From positions 1 to 16,813 of the forward strand of contig USSR01000068.1 of the NCBI GenBank assembly GCA_900557355.1: a stretch of DNA of 16,813 bases, given 5' to 3'. A program made the translations under genes and the position numbers. The notes beneath the pieces are model-generated. The model was not told the DNA's origin. It did no database searches and worked only from the letters and a program-made list of their open reading frames with translations. The stretch comes from an uncultured Bacteroides sp. Its GTDB lineage: Bacteria; Bacteroidota; Bacteroidia; Bacteroidales; Bacteroidaceae. Each line of letters begins with the position of its first letter. The stretch's first letter is position 1. Below, piece after piece: positions 8,356 to 16,175 of this stretch.

Positions 8356-8403
8356 ATGGAGCAAACGGACAGCCTATGGCTGAATAGTTTGCTCCATTTT
8401 TTT
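8356..8403 (+). terminator. Intrinsic terminator after the LruC gene
   Basis: An 11-base perfect stem, ATGGAGCAAAC (8356-8366) with GTTTGCTCCAT (8387-8397), encloses a 20-base loop and is followed directly by a seven-T run. It lies 15 bases after the stop at 8341 and separates the lipoprotein gene from the sensor-kinase gene. Confidence 0.92.
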
Positions 8404-8445
8404 GTTTTAATGCTCTCAGTATACCTCTTTATTGAATTAAATTAT

Positions 8446-8453
8446 TACCTTCG
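8446..8453 (+). promoter_or_regulatory. Possible -7 element of the hybrid two-component gene
   Basis: TACCTTCG differs from TAnnTTTG at one base. It lies between the terminator and the ATG at 8484. No good -33 partner is visible. Confidence 0.4.
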
Positions 8454-8483
8454 CTTTAATCAATGCCTGAATAGGCCTTATAT

Positions 8484-11400
8484 ATGAAAGGATTTCTGAT
8501 TATAAAGAATATTATTCTTAGCAAGCAAACACTTCTTTTGGTTTATATTTTAGTTTGGGGTATGCAGGCGTATAGCTCTGATATTCTGTCTTCTGCTTTT
8601 CCGTATAATTATCGGTATAAAAGTTTTAAGAATATATATTTCCCAATAGAGTCTAATGTTGTAAATGTAGTCTTTCAAGATGATACAGGATTGGTGTGGG
8701 TCGGTACTCAAAGCGGTCTATTCTCTTATAATGGATATCAGATTTATAAATTGGCAAGAGAAACCGATATAGAGTATGCCAATATCACTGCGATTGTACA
8801 AGTAAGTAAAGAATACCTTTGTATCGGGACTAACAAGGGACTGCGATTTCTTAATCTGTTTACTGAACAGTTTGAGAATCTGTATCCGGTAACTCAAATG
8901 GTCAAGTCTGTCCGCTCTTTGGCTGTTTGGGATAATAAACTTTGGATAGGAACTAATGATGAAGGATTACTGTACTATGATTTTCAGGATGAATTCATAG
9001 TACATTTGCCATTAGATCCCGGAAAAAGTAAATCAATCGTTTATTCATTTGAACCGGCCGATGGTAGGCTTTATATAGGTTCTTATGATGGATTAAGCTG
9101 CTATGACCCGGTAAAACAAGTAAGAGAGACAGTCATATTGCCTGAAAAGTTCCGGAAGTTAATGGTGAATTCATTGCTGTGGGATGAACAACAGAATTGC
9201 CTATGGATTGGGACAGAAGGATATCTACTCAGGTATTGCCTTAATGACTCTCGTGTAGAACCGTCTCTTGCATTACCATCAAATACTTTTAAAACATTGG
9301 CTTTTGATAACAAGAATAACATTGTGATAGGTACGGATAATGGCCTGTATATTTATAGCCGAAGTTTTGGAAAAGTGAATCATATACTTCATGATTTGCG
9401 AAACGAGCAGTCCTTGTGTAATAATGTAATCTCTTGTAGCTATATTGACAGAAATAATAATGTTTGGTTAGGGACTGACTATGGTATATCGTTGATTGTT
9501 GATGATTCTGCTTTTCAGTTTATTCATATTTCTGAATTGACGGATGAGAGGAATGGTAATGATTTTACCCATATATACAAGGATAGCAAAGGAGGGTATT
9601 GGTTAGGAGGAACAAACGGACTTTTACTGTTTGACAAGAATGGTAAAGTGAAATGCTTTAATATTGAGAATCCGAAGAACTTGCTTCGGCATAACAAAAT
9701 CAGATGTATATATGAAGATCGTGATCATATTGTATGGATTGCTACGGATGCCGGAGTGGCAAGATATGATAGGGAGAGGGAGAAGTTTGTACATTATAAC
9801 ATAGTAGACAGGCTGAATCGGAAGAAAGCAAATTGGGCGTATGATGTTTATGAGGATGAATATGGCAGCCTATGGATTGCGACTTATCTGGGCGGAATAT
9901 TTATCGTTAACAAGCGGGAATTGCTTGCACACGATGATCGAGTTTTGTTTCGGGCGGAATGGAACTTGTCTGATTCATTGATTTCAACCAAGGTAAGTGA
10001 AATTGCTTATCAGATAGAAACTGATAAATATGGTTTCATCTGGGTCAATACTCAAAAAGGTTTAGCCCGGATAGACTGCAAAGCCCGTAAAATACATATA
10101 TTAGACGTTTATCCGAATCGGATGATTTATGATGGAATTCAATCTATCTGGTATTCATCAAACAACGAGATTTATAAACTTAATGTCCTGACTTATACCA
10201 GTGAGAAAATAGGTGAATTATCCAGGGGAAGTCAGGTACACTCATTTGTGTTGGAAAATACCAATATTTGGGTTTCGTGTACGGAAGGAGTCATGGCATG
10301 GGATATTGTCTCATCGCAGAGAACCGGTATGGCATTTTCAGGAAGATATTACCAAGCCGGATTCTATGACAGGCAACATGATGTCATCTTGTGGGGAGGA
10401 TATGATGGAATATCTTATGTATCCACTCATGCCATAAAGAGTGAAAAGGGAGCTGTCCCGGTTATTGTAACAGCTGTCCGGAGCAATGATAGGCAACTAT
10501 TGCCTATGGTGGATTATGCAGGGAGTAGTATCCGATATCAGAATAAGATAGAATTGCCACATACGGAAAAGAATCTGACATTTGAGTTTTCCACATTAGC
10601 TTATTCTTCAGAATCTGAATTTTATTATCGTTTGGGAAACAGTAAACAATGGAGTAAATTAGAACCGGGACAGAATCGTATTTCTTTTGCCAATTTACAT
10701 TCCGGCAGGTATAGGTTGTTCATGCGGAATGGGAACTCCGATGATCCTCAACTATCCCCGGTTACAGAGTTTGGTTTTACCATTCTTCCGCCATGGTATG
10801 CTTCAGTAATAGCCTATGTTATATATGCACTTGCATTGGCAGTGATCGTTTTTGTTATTATAAAATATATCCGAAGGAATCTTAGATTGAAATATGAGCG
10901 TAAAGAGAAAGAAAAGACGTTGGAGCTTTCAAATCTGAAATTAGACTTCTTCATTCATATTTCACATGAGATCAAGGCTCCTTTAAGCCTGATCATAGCT
11001 CCTTTAAGCACGTTGATTAAAGAAACTAAGAAGCCGGAACATAAAAGCCGACTGGAGTTTATATATAAACATGCACTGAAATTAAATTTGCTGATTCATG
11101 AAGTGCTTGATTTCAAGCAGATGGATTATACGAGTGAGGATACTTTGATCCGATCTAATATTGAATTATGTTCTTTTATAAGGAATATTCTGGATGCTTT
11201 TTCTACAATCTTTGCAGATAAAAATATCCGGTCGGCCTTTGTGTCCAATGGTGAACAGATGTGGATGAATTTGGATATAGTAAAGATGGAATCTGTAATC
11301 TCGAATATAATCACTAATGCTATTAAATTCATTCCTGATGAAGGAGGACAAATTGAGGTCTCCATAATTCAGGAAGAACAAACGGTAGCTATACAAATCT

Positions 11401-12449
11401 CGGATACCGGTAGCGGCATAAGGCGTGAAGATCTTCCTTATGTGTTTATCCGGTACTTTCAGAGTAAAAACAAAGAGAGGCGTAAAGATGGAAGTGGCAT
11501 TGGTCTGTATATAGTTCGGAAGTTTATAGAATTGCATGGCGGACATGTTAGTATTCATAGTGCCGGTGATGATTGTGGAACTTTGGTCACCATCACTTTG
11601 CCTTTATCCGGTGATAATTGTGTGGTTTCCATGCAAAATCACTCTCAGGCGGACTCACAATTAACTCCGCTTGCAGGGAAACCTGTATTATTGATTGTTG
11701 ATGATAATGTTGAAATGGCAACTTATCTGGCGGAGGCTTTTTCTGAAGAATACTGTTGTCTTCATGCCTTAAATGGTAAAGATGGGATAACTATTGCCTC
11801 TGAACACTATCCGGACATTATTCTTGCAGACCAGATTATGCCGGAAATGGATGGTATTGAGTTTTGTAGGGAGATACGGAAGATGTCACAAACGGCCTTA
11901 GTGCCTATTATTATGTTAACAGCGAGAGATGATAAGGAGACGGAACTTAAAAGTATGAAGGCAGGTGTGGATGTGTTTATGTCTAAGCCATTTGACGTCG
12001 ATAAACTAAGGTCGAGGTTAGAACAATTACTTCAAACCCGGCGTGAAATAGAGAAGAAATTATGCGTTGAAACAACTGTACATTCTCAGATAAAAGAGAA
12101 AGAAACGGATACAGGGGAGGCTTTTATAACCGAGCTTGTTTCCATAATGGAAGAGAATATGGAAAACACTGAATTCAATGTTTCTATGCTTTGCCAGTTA
12201 GTGGGGATGGATAACAAACAACTATATCGGAAGGTTAAGCAGTTGGCAGGAGTGACTCCTGTAGATCTCATTCGCCGGATAAGGATGAAGAAAGCAGCCG
12301 TGTTACTATCGCAACATAGATTTTCCGTATCAGAAGTCATGTATATGGTCGGATATTCTAATCCGTCTTATTTCTCTAAATGCTTCGTAGCTGAATATAA
12401 AATTTCTCCAAGTCAATACGCGTCTAAATTACAGTCAGAAAGAAAATGA
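8484..12449 (+). CDS. Hybrid two-component system regulator (HTCS)
   Basis: This 1321-residue protein joins sensor, kinase and response regulator in one chain. A signal segment (about 1-30) leads into 14 propeller motifs of the type VWVGTQSGLFSYNG, LWIGTNDEGLLYYD and VWIATDAGVARYD, enough for two seven-bladed propellers in the periplasm. A Y_Y_Y domain (about 690-768) and one membrane helix (about 772-795) follow. The kinase part has HISHEIKAPLSLI with phospho-acceptor His828, an N box near 940, and G boxes DTGSGI and GSGIGLYIV. The receiver (about 1068-1185) has VDDN, phospho-acceptor Asp1116 in ADQIMPEMDG, and Lys1168. An AraC-type DNA-binding domain (about 1220-1318) ends the protein. All catalytic residues I can check are present. 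Known HTCSs of this form sense oligosaccharides and switch on polysaccharide-utilisation loci. No SusC/SusD or carbohydrase gene is nearby, so its target is unknown. Confidence 0.96.
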   Translation: MKGFLIIKNIILSKQTLLLVYILVWGMQAYSSDILSSAFPYNYRYKSFKNIYFPIESNVVNVVFQDDTGLVWVGTQSGLFSYNGYQIYKLARETDIEYANITAIVQVSKEYLCIGTNKGLRFLNLFTEQFENLYPVTQMVKSVRSLAVWDNKLWIGTNDEGLLYYDFQDEFIVHLPLDPGKSKSIVYSFEPADGRLYIGSYDGLSCYDPVKQVRETVILPEKFRKLMVNSLLWDEQQNCLWIGTEGYLLRYCLNDSRVEPSLALPSNTFKTLAFDNKNNIVIGTDNGLYIYSRSFGKVNHILHDLRNEQSLCNNVISCSYIDRNNNVWLGTDYGISLIVDDSAFQFIHISELTDERNGNDFTHIYKDSKGGYWLGGTNGLLLFDKNGKVKCFNIENPKNLLRHNKIRCIYEDRDHIVWIATDAGVARYDREREKFVHYNIVDRLNRKKANWAYDVYEDEYGSLWIATYLGGIFIVNKRELLAHDDRVLFRAEWNLSDSLISTKVSEIAYQIETDKYGFIWVNTQKGLARIDCKARKIHILDVYPNRMIYDGIQSIWYSSNNEIYKLNVLTYTSEKIGELSRGSQVHSFVLENTNIWVSCTEGVMAWDIVSSQRTGMAFSGRYYQAGFYDRQHDVILWGGYDGISYVSTHAIKSEKGAVPVIVTAVRSNDRQLLPMVDYAGSSIRYQNKIELPHTEKNLTFEFSTLAYSSESEFYYRLGNSKQWSKLEPGQNRISFANLHSGRYRLFMRNGNSDDPQLSPVTEFGFTILPPWYASVIAYVIYALALAVIVFVIIKYIRRNLRLKYERKEKEKTLELSNLKLDFFIHISHEIKAPLSLIIAPLSTLIKETKKPEHKSRLEFIYKHALKLNLLIHEVLDFKQMDYTSEDTLIRSNIELCSFIRNILDAFSTIFADKNIRSAFVSNGEQMWMNLDIVKMESVISNIITNAIKFIPDEGGQIEVSIIQEEQTVAIQISDTGSGIRREDLPYVFIRYFQSKNKERRKDGSGIGLYIVRKFIELHGGHVSIHSAGDDCGTLVTITLPLSGDNCVVSMQNHSQADSQLTPLAGKPVLLIVDDNVEMATYLAEAFSEEYCCLHALNGKDGITIASEHYPDIILADQIMPEMDGIEFCREIRKMSQTALVPIIMLTARDDKETELKSMKAGVDVFMSKPFDVDKLRSRLEQLLQTRREIEKKLCVETTVHSQIKEKETDTGEAFITELVSIMEENMENTEFNVSMLCQLVGMDNKQLYRKVKQLAGVTPVDLIRRIRMKKAAVLLSQHRFSVSEVMYMVGYSNPSYFSKCFVAEYKISPSQYASKLQSERK

Positions 12450-12493
12450 TTAAAGATACCTATTGGGGATAGTCATATTTGGAATATGCATCG

Positions 12494-12501
12494 TATATTT
12501 G
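12494..12501 (+). promoter_or_regulatory. -7 promoter element in front of the gene remnant
   Basis: TATATTTG matches TAnnTTTG exactly and lies just five bases before the ATG at 12506. It may have served the deleted gene and may now drive the Fpg-like gene at 12628 with a leader of about 120 nt. Confidence 0.5.
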
Positions 12502-12505
12502 TGCC

Positions 12506-12612
12506 ATGGATCAAACAGTGGATAAACAGTACTGTCGCTGTATCTCAATGCGCCGGATGAAACGTCGGTTGAAGGATTGCTGACGGGGATTTATATTCCT
12601 ATTGATAAATAA
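12506..12612 (+). pseudogene. Scar of an internally deleted gene, probably an AraC/GyrI-like regulator
   Basis: A promoter-like motif is followed by ATG 12506 and about nine codons (MDQTVDKQY) that look like the start of a small regulator. From about 12535 a different frame reads LYLNAPDETSVEGLLTG and ends IYIPIDK at TAA 12610-12612. This resembles the C-terminus of GyrI-like effector-binding domains, often found behind AraC domains. Start and end are in different frames and the middle is missing, so an internal deletion left about 105 bases. The identity of the lost gene rests on a short match and is moderately sure; that this is a remnant is more likely than a real 19-residue gene. Confidence 0.5.
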
Positions 12613-12627
12613 TTAAATGATATAAGT

Positions 12628-13464
12628 ATGTTAGAATTGCCAGAAGTACTTACACTGAGTAAGCAAGCCAATGATGTTTTAAGTGGTAAAACGATTACGC
12701 AAGTGTTCAATGCTACCAAGCCTCATAAGTTCACGTTTTACAGTGGCGATCCACTGGAGTATGGAAAGTTGCTCGTCGGAAAGACGATTTTGTCGTCTAA
12801 AGGGTATGGAATGTTTGTCGATTTCTACCTGTCGGGCAATGTGATAATGAATATTGGTGACGGGGTGAGCGCACGTTACTATAATCCGGGTGATAAAGTT
12901 CCTGCCAATTACCAGTTGCTGCTGACCTTTAAAGATGAATCGTTCCTTGTATTTACGGTTGCTATGTATGGCTTTATCAGTGCCTATCCCGATGCCGTTA
13001 TCGACAATAAATATTATACGATAAGCCGTGAAAGTATTTCCCCGCTGAGTGATGCTTATACGGAAGCGGAATTTGAGAAATTATTTGCTTTCGCCAAAAA
13101 GACATTGACGGCTAAAGCTCTGCTGGCTACCGAACAACGTATTCCGGGCGTAGGAAATGGGGTAACGCAGGATATTCTGTTCAATGCCGGGATTCACCCG
13201 AAACAGAAAGTGTTTGACCTGTCGGATGGACAGAAAGGGGTACTTTTTAAATCTCTGAAGGATACCTTAATGGCTATGACTTCCGGAAGAGGCCGTGATA
13301 CCCAGACGGATCTTTATGGAAATGAGGGAGGGTATAAAACGATTCTTTCTTCCAAAACATGGAAGAATCCTTGTCCGCGTTGTGGCAGCGTAATTGTCAA
13401 AGAAGCCTATCTTGGAGGATCGGTTTACTATTGTCCTGAGTGTCAGAAAATAAGGAAAACATAA
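12628..13464 (+). CDS. Divergent Fpg/Nei-type DNA glycosylase-like protein lacking Pro2
   Basis: The protein has 278 residues, the normal Fpg/Nei length. Three family parts are visible: the N-terminal LELPEV segment, a helix-two-turns-helix region (about 171-195, RIPGVGNGVTQDILFNAG), and a C-terminal C4 zinc finger (Cys249, Cys252, Cys269, Cys272). In canonical enzymes the initiator Met is removed and Pro2 becomes the nucleophile, followed by Glu3. Here residue 2 is Leu and Glu3 is kept. The lysine usual for beta-elimination (near 58-62) is not clearly conserved either (SSKGYGMF). It likely still binds DNA, but base excision by the standard mechanism is doubtful. Similar M(I/L)ELPE proteins exist in Bacteroidetes and Firmicutes as I remember, so this is a subgroup and not a local mutation. 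Fold assignment is sure, activity is not. Confidence 0.88.
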   Translation: MLELPEVLTLSKQANDVLSGKTITQVFNATKPHKFTFYSGDPLEYGKLLVGKTILSSKGYGMFVDFYLSGNVIMNIGDGVSARYYNPGDKVPANYQLLLTFKDESFLVFTVAMYGFISAYPDAVIDNKYYTISRESISPLSDAYTEAEFEKLFAFAKKTLTAKALLATEQRIPGVGNGVTQDILFNAGIHPKQKVFDLSDGQKGVLFKSLKDTLMAMTSGRGRDTQTDLYGNEGGYKTILSSKTWKNPCPRCGSVIVKEAYLGGSVYYCPECQKIRKT

Positions 13465-13490
13465 TAACAACTTAAATTATAGTTATGGCG

Positions 13491-13524
13491 AAAGGAACAT
13501 GTCACAAGGGTGGTGTTCTTTTTT
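13491..13524 (+). terminator. Probable intrinsic terminator after the Fpg-like gene
   Basis: AAAGGAACA (13491-13499) can pair with TGTTCTTTT (13514-13522), nine pairs with one G-T, and a T run continues to 13524. It lies 27 bases after the stop at 13464. The stem is AT-rich, so strength is uncertain. Confidence 0.55.
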
Positions 13525-13536
13525 CTCTTCTGATAA

Positions 13537-13567
13537 TTTGGAGGAATAAAAAGTCTGCCTATCTTTG
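13537..13567 (+). promoter_or_regulatory. Complete Bacteroides promoter of the methyltransferase gene
   Basis: TTTG (13537-13540), a 19-base spacer, and TATCTTTG (13560-13567) match both the -33 and -7 elements of the Bacteroides housekeeping promoter. Transcription would start near 13574, leaving a leader of about 150 nt before the ATG at 13726. It is the best-formed promoter in the window. Confidence 0.75.
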
Positions 13568-13621
13568 TGGCGATATAAAAAAATGTTGGATGTTTAAAGT
13601 TAAGAAGGATTCGGTAAGTAA

Positions 13622-13692
13622 ATAACTGTGGGCATTATGCTCTCGGTTATCCTTTAGTTCAACTCGTGCATATTCTTGCAGGAGTTATTTTT
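13622..13692 (+). promoter_or_regulatory. Structured leader with terminator-like hairpin upstream of the methyltransferase
   Basis: The leader can form two hairpins. The first pairs ATAACTG (13622-13628) with CGGTTAT (13644-13650), seven pairs with one G-T. The second pairs AACTCGTGCA (13661-13670) with TGCAGGAGTT (13677-13686) around a six-base loop, with a single G-G mismatch. A T-rich stretch follows to about 13692, so the second hairpin could act as an attenuator. A six-codon ORF (13637-13657, MLSVIL) lies just before it. I match it to no known riboswitch class; regulation is inference. Confidence 0.4.
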
Positions 13693-13725
13693 ATACCTAT
13701 ATATCAACAATAAAATTTAAACATC

Positions 13726-14499
13726 ATGAGTAACGAAAATAAATCTATTCACGAATTCGATTTTAGTTTAATCTGCGAATACTTTTCAAGTGTAGAACGT
13801 CAAGGGCCGGGAAGTGCTGAAACAACAATCAAGGCTCTTAGCTTTGTTGAGGGGCTTACGGATAAATCTCTGATTGCTGATCTGGGTTGTGGCACAGGTG
13901 GCCAGACGATTACGCTGGCGCAACATACTTCGGGACAAATTACAGGCATTGATTTGTTTCCTGATTTTATCAACCAATTCAATAGTAATGTCGAGCACTT
14001 TAACCTTCAGGACAGAGTGAAAGGTATTATTGGATCAATGGATGAACTCCCGTTCCGGAATGAAGAATTAGATCTTATCTGGTCGGAAGGAGCCATCTAT
14101 AATATTGGTTTTGAATACGGGTTAAATCTATGGCGTCAGTTTTTGAAGAAAGGCGGTTATATTGCCGTATCAGAGGTATCATGGTTCACTGACGAACGTC
14201 CGGCTGAGATCAATGATTTCTGGATGGATGCTTATCCTGAAATAAATACAATTCCCAATAAGCTGGCACAGATGCAGAAGGCCGGATATATCCCTGTAGC
14301 CTGTTTCTGCATACCGGAAAATTGCTGGATCGAACATTTCTATATACCGCAGGTTGAAGCCCAAGAGGACTTCCTACGAAAATATGCAGGTAGCCAAGCT
14401 GCTGAAGAACTGATTGCCAATCAGCGCCACGAGCAACAATTATACTATAAGTATAAAGACTTTTATGGTTATGCATTCTACATCGGAAAGAAAATCTAA
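13726..14499 (+). CDS. SAM-dependent class I methyltransferase
   Basis: The product has 257 residues. Motif I for S-adenosylmethionine binding is [10 protein letters not shown] (50-59). The acidic residue at the end of strand 2 is Asp76 in GIDLF, and the region SMDELPF (104-110) followed by [15 protein letters not shown] completes the core. This is the seven-stranded Rossmann methyltransferase fold, likely cytoplasmic. The sequence closely resembles Bacteroides proteins whose structures were solved by structural-genomics groups, as I remember them, but whose substrate was not assigned. The C-terminal part (about 150-257), rich in aromatic residues, probably forms a substrate lid. The gene stands alone between its own promoter with a long leader and a strong terminator, so it is a single-gene unit. 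Confidence 0.92.
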   Translation: MSNENKSIHEFDFSLICEYFSSVERQGPGSAETTIKALSFVEGLTDKSLIADLGCGTGGQTITLAQHTSGQITGIDLFPDFINQFNSNVEHFNLQDRVKGIIGSMDELPFRNEELDLIWSEGAIYNIGFEYGLNLWRQFLKKGGYIAVSEVSWFTDERPAEINDFWMDAYPEINTIPNKLAQMQKAGYIPVACFCIPENCWIEHFYIPQVEAQEDFLRKYAGSQAAEELIANQRHEQQLYYKYKDFYGYAFYIGKKI

Positions 14500-14507
14500 G
14501 TAAAGAA

Positions 14508-14554
14508 AAAGGCCGTATCAACAAAAGAGTTTCATTTATTCCGATACGGCCTTT
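14508..14554. terminator. Bidirectional intrinsic terminator between converging genes
   Basis: AAAGGCCGTATC (14508-14519) and GATACGGCCTTT (14543-14554) form a perfect 12-base stem with a 23-base loop. A-rich sequence lies before it and T-rich after it, so it works on both strands. It sits between the stop of the methyltransferase (14499) and the 3' end of the minus-strand hydrolase (14573). Confidence 0.92.
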
Positions 14555-14572
14555 CTTATGGGTTGCAAAACT

Positions 14573-15958
14573 CTAATGTTTACAATTCAGCAGAATCCAT
14601 TCTGTCATATCTTTCAGGATCTCAGGACTGATGGTTTCTTCTAATTGCCCGTATTCTATAATTGTACAAGTCTTACAGGATTGGAACAAATGGTTCAAAC
14701 CGGGATATTTCTTGGTGGTAACTTTCTTGTTCCCGTTAGACTTTACCCAATCTTCCACAGCTTTGAGATTCATGTCTGCATCTACCTGTATGTCTTTATC
14801 TCCATTGACAGCCAGTACCGGGCATTTTATCTTCTTTAAATCGTGGGTCGGATCGTATTTCATGAAATGAAGATACCACGGGGAGAGCATTCTGCTCATC
14901 TCAACTTCTATTTGTTTGGCGATGTTTGGGTCTTGCAGTTGTACGGGTGGCAGTGTTGCAATAATATTGGCATATAGTTCTTTCCGGATTTCCTCAGTGC
15001 TTTTGTCTTGGACCAATATAGCATAACGGGTACGTAATGTGGGTTTGTTTAACTCCCACATGGCATCAGAGGTACCACTTGACTTGCTAATAGTTTCTGC
15101 TTGTTTCAACATCAGACTGTCTCCTTTTATGGCAGCACCGGCCATTGAAATGATGTAAGCAATATCTTTGCTACGGGCGCCCAATATAAAAGCTACGGTT
15201 CCTCCACAGCTATGACCGATGATTCCTATCTGTTTGGGATTAATTTCTTTTCTGTCCTTCAGGTAGTTGACCGCTGCTTCTGCATCGCTGGCATAATCTT
15301 CGTTGGTGGCTTCTGCAAAAACGCCTGTTGAGCCTCCTACGCCTCTGTCGTCGCAACGAAGTACGGCTATGCCGTTACGGGTCAGGTAGTCTGCTATTAC
15401 CAGAAATGGCTTATGGCCCATTATTTCCTCATCCCTGTTCTGTGCGCCACTACCGGTAACCAATACTACTGCCGGAAATTTTTTCCCCTGTTCAGGAAGC
15501 GTCAGAGTGCCGGCAATTGTGATTCCGGCTTCTTTATTTTCAAAAGTAATGTCTTCTGCTTTATAGGGGAAAGGTGGTTGTGGTTCTTGAGGACGCTTAG
15601 GCTTGGCTACTTCTCCTTTTTCCAGATTTAGTTTGAATCTAAGTCCTTGTGTGAAGTCTCCGTATATTTTGCCGTCTTTCTCCAACTTTCCTTTGTAAGA
15701 GGCACGAATATCAGGAATCTGAATCGTCAGAATCGAATCCTGAAAGAGTGTGGAACCTGTCGGGATGCCTTTTACATTCTGATCGGGACTATCACAAGTA
15801 GAGGTATATCCCTGCTCGGTTTGTTGCAGGTTGAAGCAAATAGTCAAGGAAGCGTTGGGGAGAGACAGCTTTCCATTCCATGTTCCGGATATGTCCTGAG
15901 CATGGGTGCAAATAGGAAAGATAAATCCTAAAAGGAATAGAATGGAGTGTTTTTTCAT
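14573..15958 (-). CDS. Exported alpha/beta hydrolase
   Basis: The protein has 461 residues with a signal peptide (MKKHSILFLLGFIFPICTHAQ). Residues about 22-115 form an N-terminal beta-rich domain (DISGTWNGKLSLP ... IYGDFTQG). A Pro-rich linker (about 120-131) leads to the alpha/beta hydrolase fold. The nucleophile elbow is GHSCG with Ser250. The acid is probably Asp387 or Asp389 in NGDKD, and the catalytic His is His423 in LNHLF. TGSGAQNRDEE (168-178) and CDDRGVGGS (202-210) are typical of the exported Bacteroides esterase/peptidase-like group. It should act in the periplasm; the natural ester or peptide substrate is unknown. It converges with the methyltransferase gene and is divergent from the lipoprotein gene at 16176. 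Confidence 0.93.
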   Translation of the reverse strand: MKKHSILFLLGFIFPICTHAQDISGTWNGKLSLPNASLTICFNLQQTEQGYTSTCDSPDQNVKGIPTGSTLFQDSILTIQIPDIRASYKGKLEKDGKIYGDFTQGLRFKLNLEKGEVAKPKRPQEPQPPFPYKAEDITFENKEAGITIAGTLTLPEQGKKFPAVVLVTGSGAQNRDEEIMGHKPFLVIADYLTRNGIAVLRCDDRGVGGSTGVFAEATNEDYASDAEAAVNYLKDRKEINPKQIGIIGHSCGGTVAFILGARSKDIAYIISMAGAAIKGDSLMLKQAETISKSSGTSDAMWELNKPTLRTRYAILVQDKSTEEIRKELYANIIATLPPVQLQDPNIAKQIEVEMSRMLSPWYLHFMKYDPTHDLKKIKCPVLAVNGDKDIQVDADMNLKAVEDWVKSNGNKKVTTKKYPGLNHLFQSCKTCTIIEYGQLEETISPEILKDMTEWILLNCKH

Positions 15959-16019
15959 ATCTGGTGATTTAAATGGTTTTCATATAATATTGTTATTCTT
16001 CGATATCTCATTTTGCTGA

Positions 16020-16027
16020 CGAAGGTA
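16020..16027 (-). promoter_or_regulatory. Possible -7 element of the hydrolase gene
   Basis: Read on the minus strand this is TACCTTCG, one base off TAnnTTTG. It lies 61 bases before the start codon at 15958. The divergent intergenic stretch 15959-16175 holds this and the opposing promoter; I see nothing else in it. Confidence 0.4.
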
Positions 16028-16134
16028 CGCTTTTATATCTTCATATAGCCTATCTCCTTTAAAATTCTATTCAAGCTTCTTTTGAGAAGAGAAATAAAAG
16101 GCTTTGTTTATAATAGGCTTAAAGAGATTTTGTA

Positions 16135-16142
16135 TATCTTTG
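16135..16142 (+). promoter_or_regulatory. -7 promoter element of the DUF4377-type gene
   Basis: TATCTTTG matches TAnnTTTG exactly and lies 33 bases before the ATG at 16176. The nearest upstream TTTG (16103-16106) is 28 bases away, so the -33 element is weak or absent. Confidence 0.6.
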
Positions 16143-16175
16143 CATAATTACAAAATTAGACTTAAAGGAAACATA

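Noticed and set aside
11166..11558. A 130-codon minus-strand ORF under the kinase domain
   Set aside because: It is antisense to the well-conserved HATPase region and its composition is a by-product of that coding sequence.
13601..13700. A tRNA- or SAM-riboswitch-like element in the methyltransferase leader
   Set aside because: I could not build a cloverleaf or recognise a conserved riboswitch core; only two simple hairpins can be supported.
14631..15931. Several plus-strand ORFs of 64-94 codons opposite the hydrolase gene
   Set aside because: They are antisense to an intact alpha/beta hydrolase with its catalytic triad and have no independent support.
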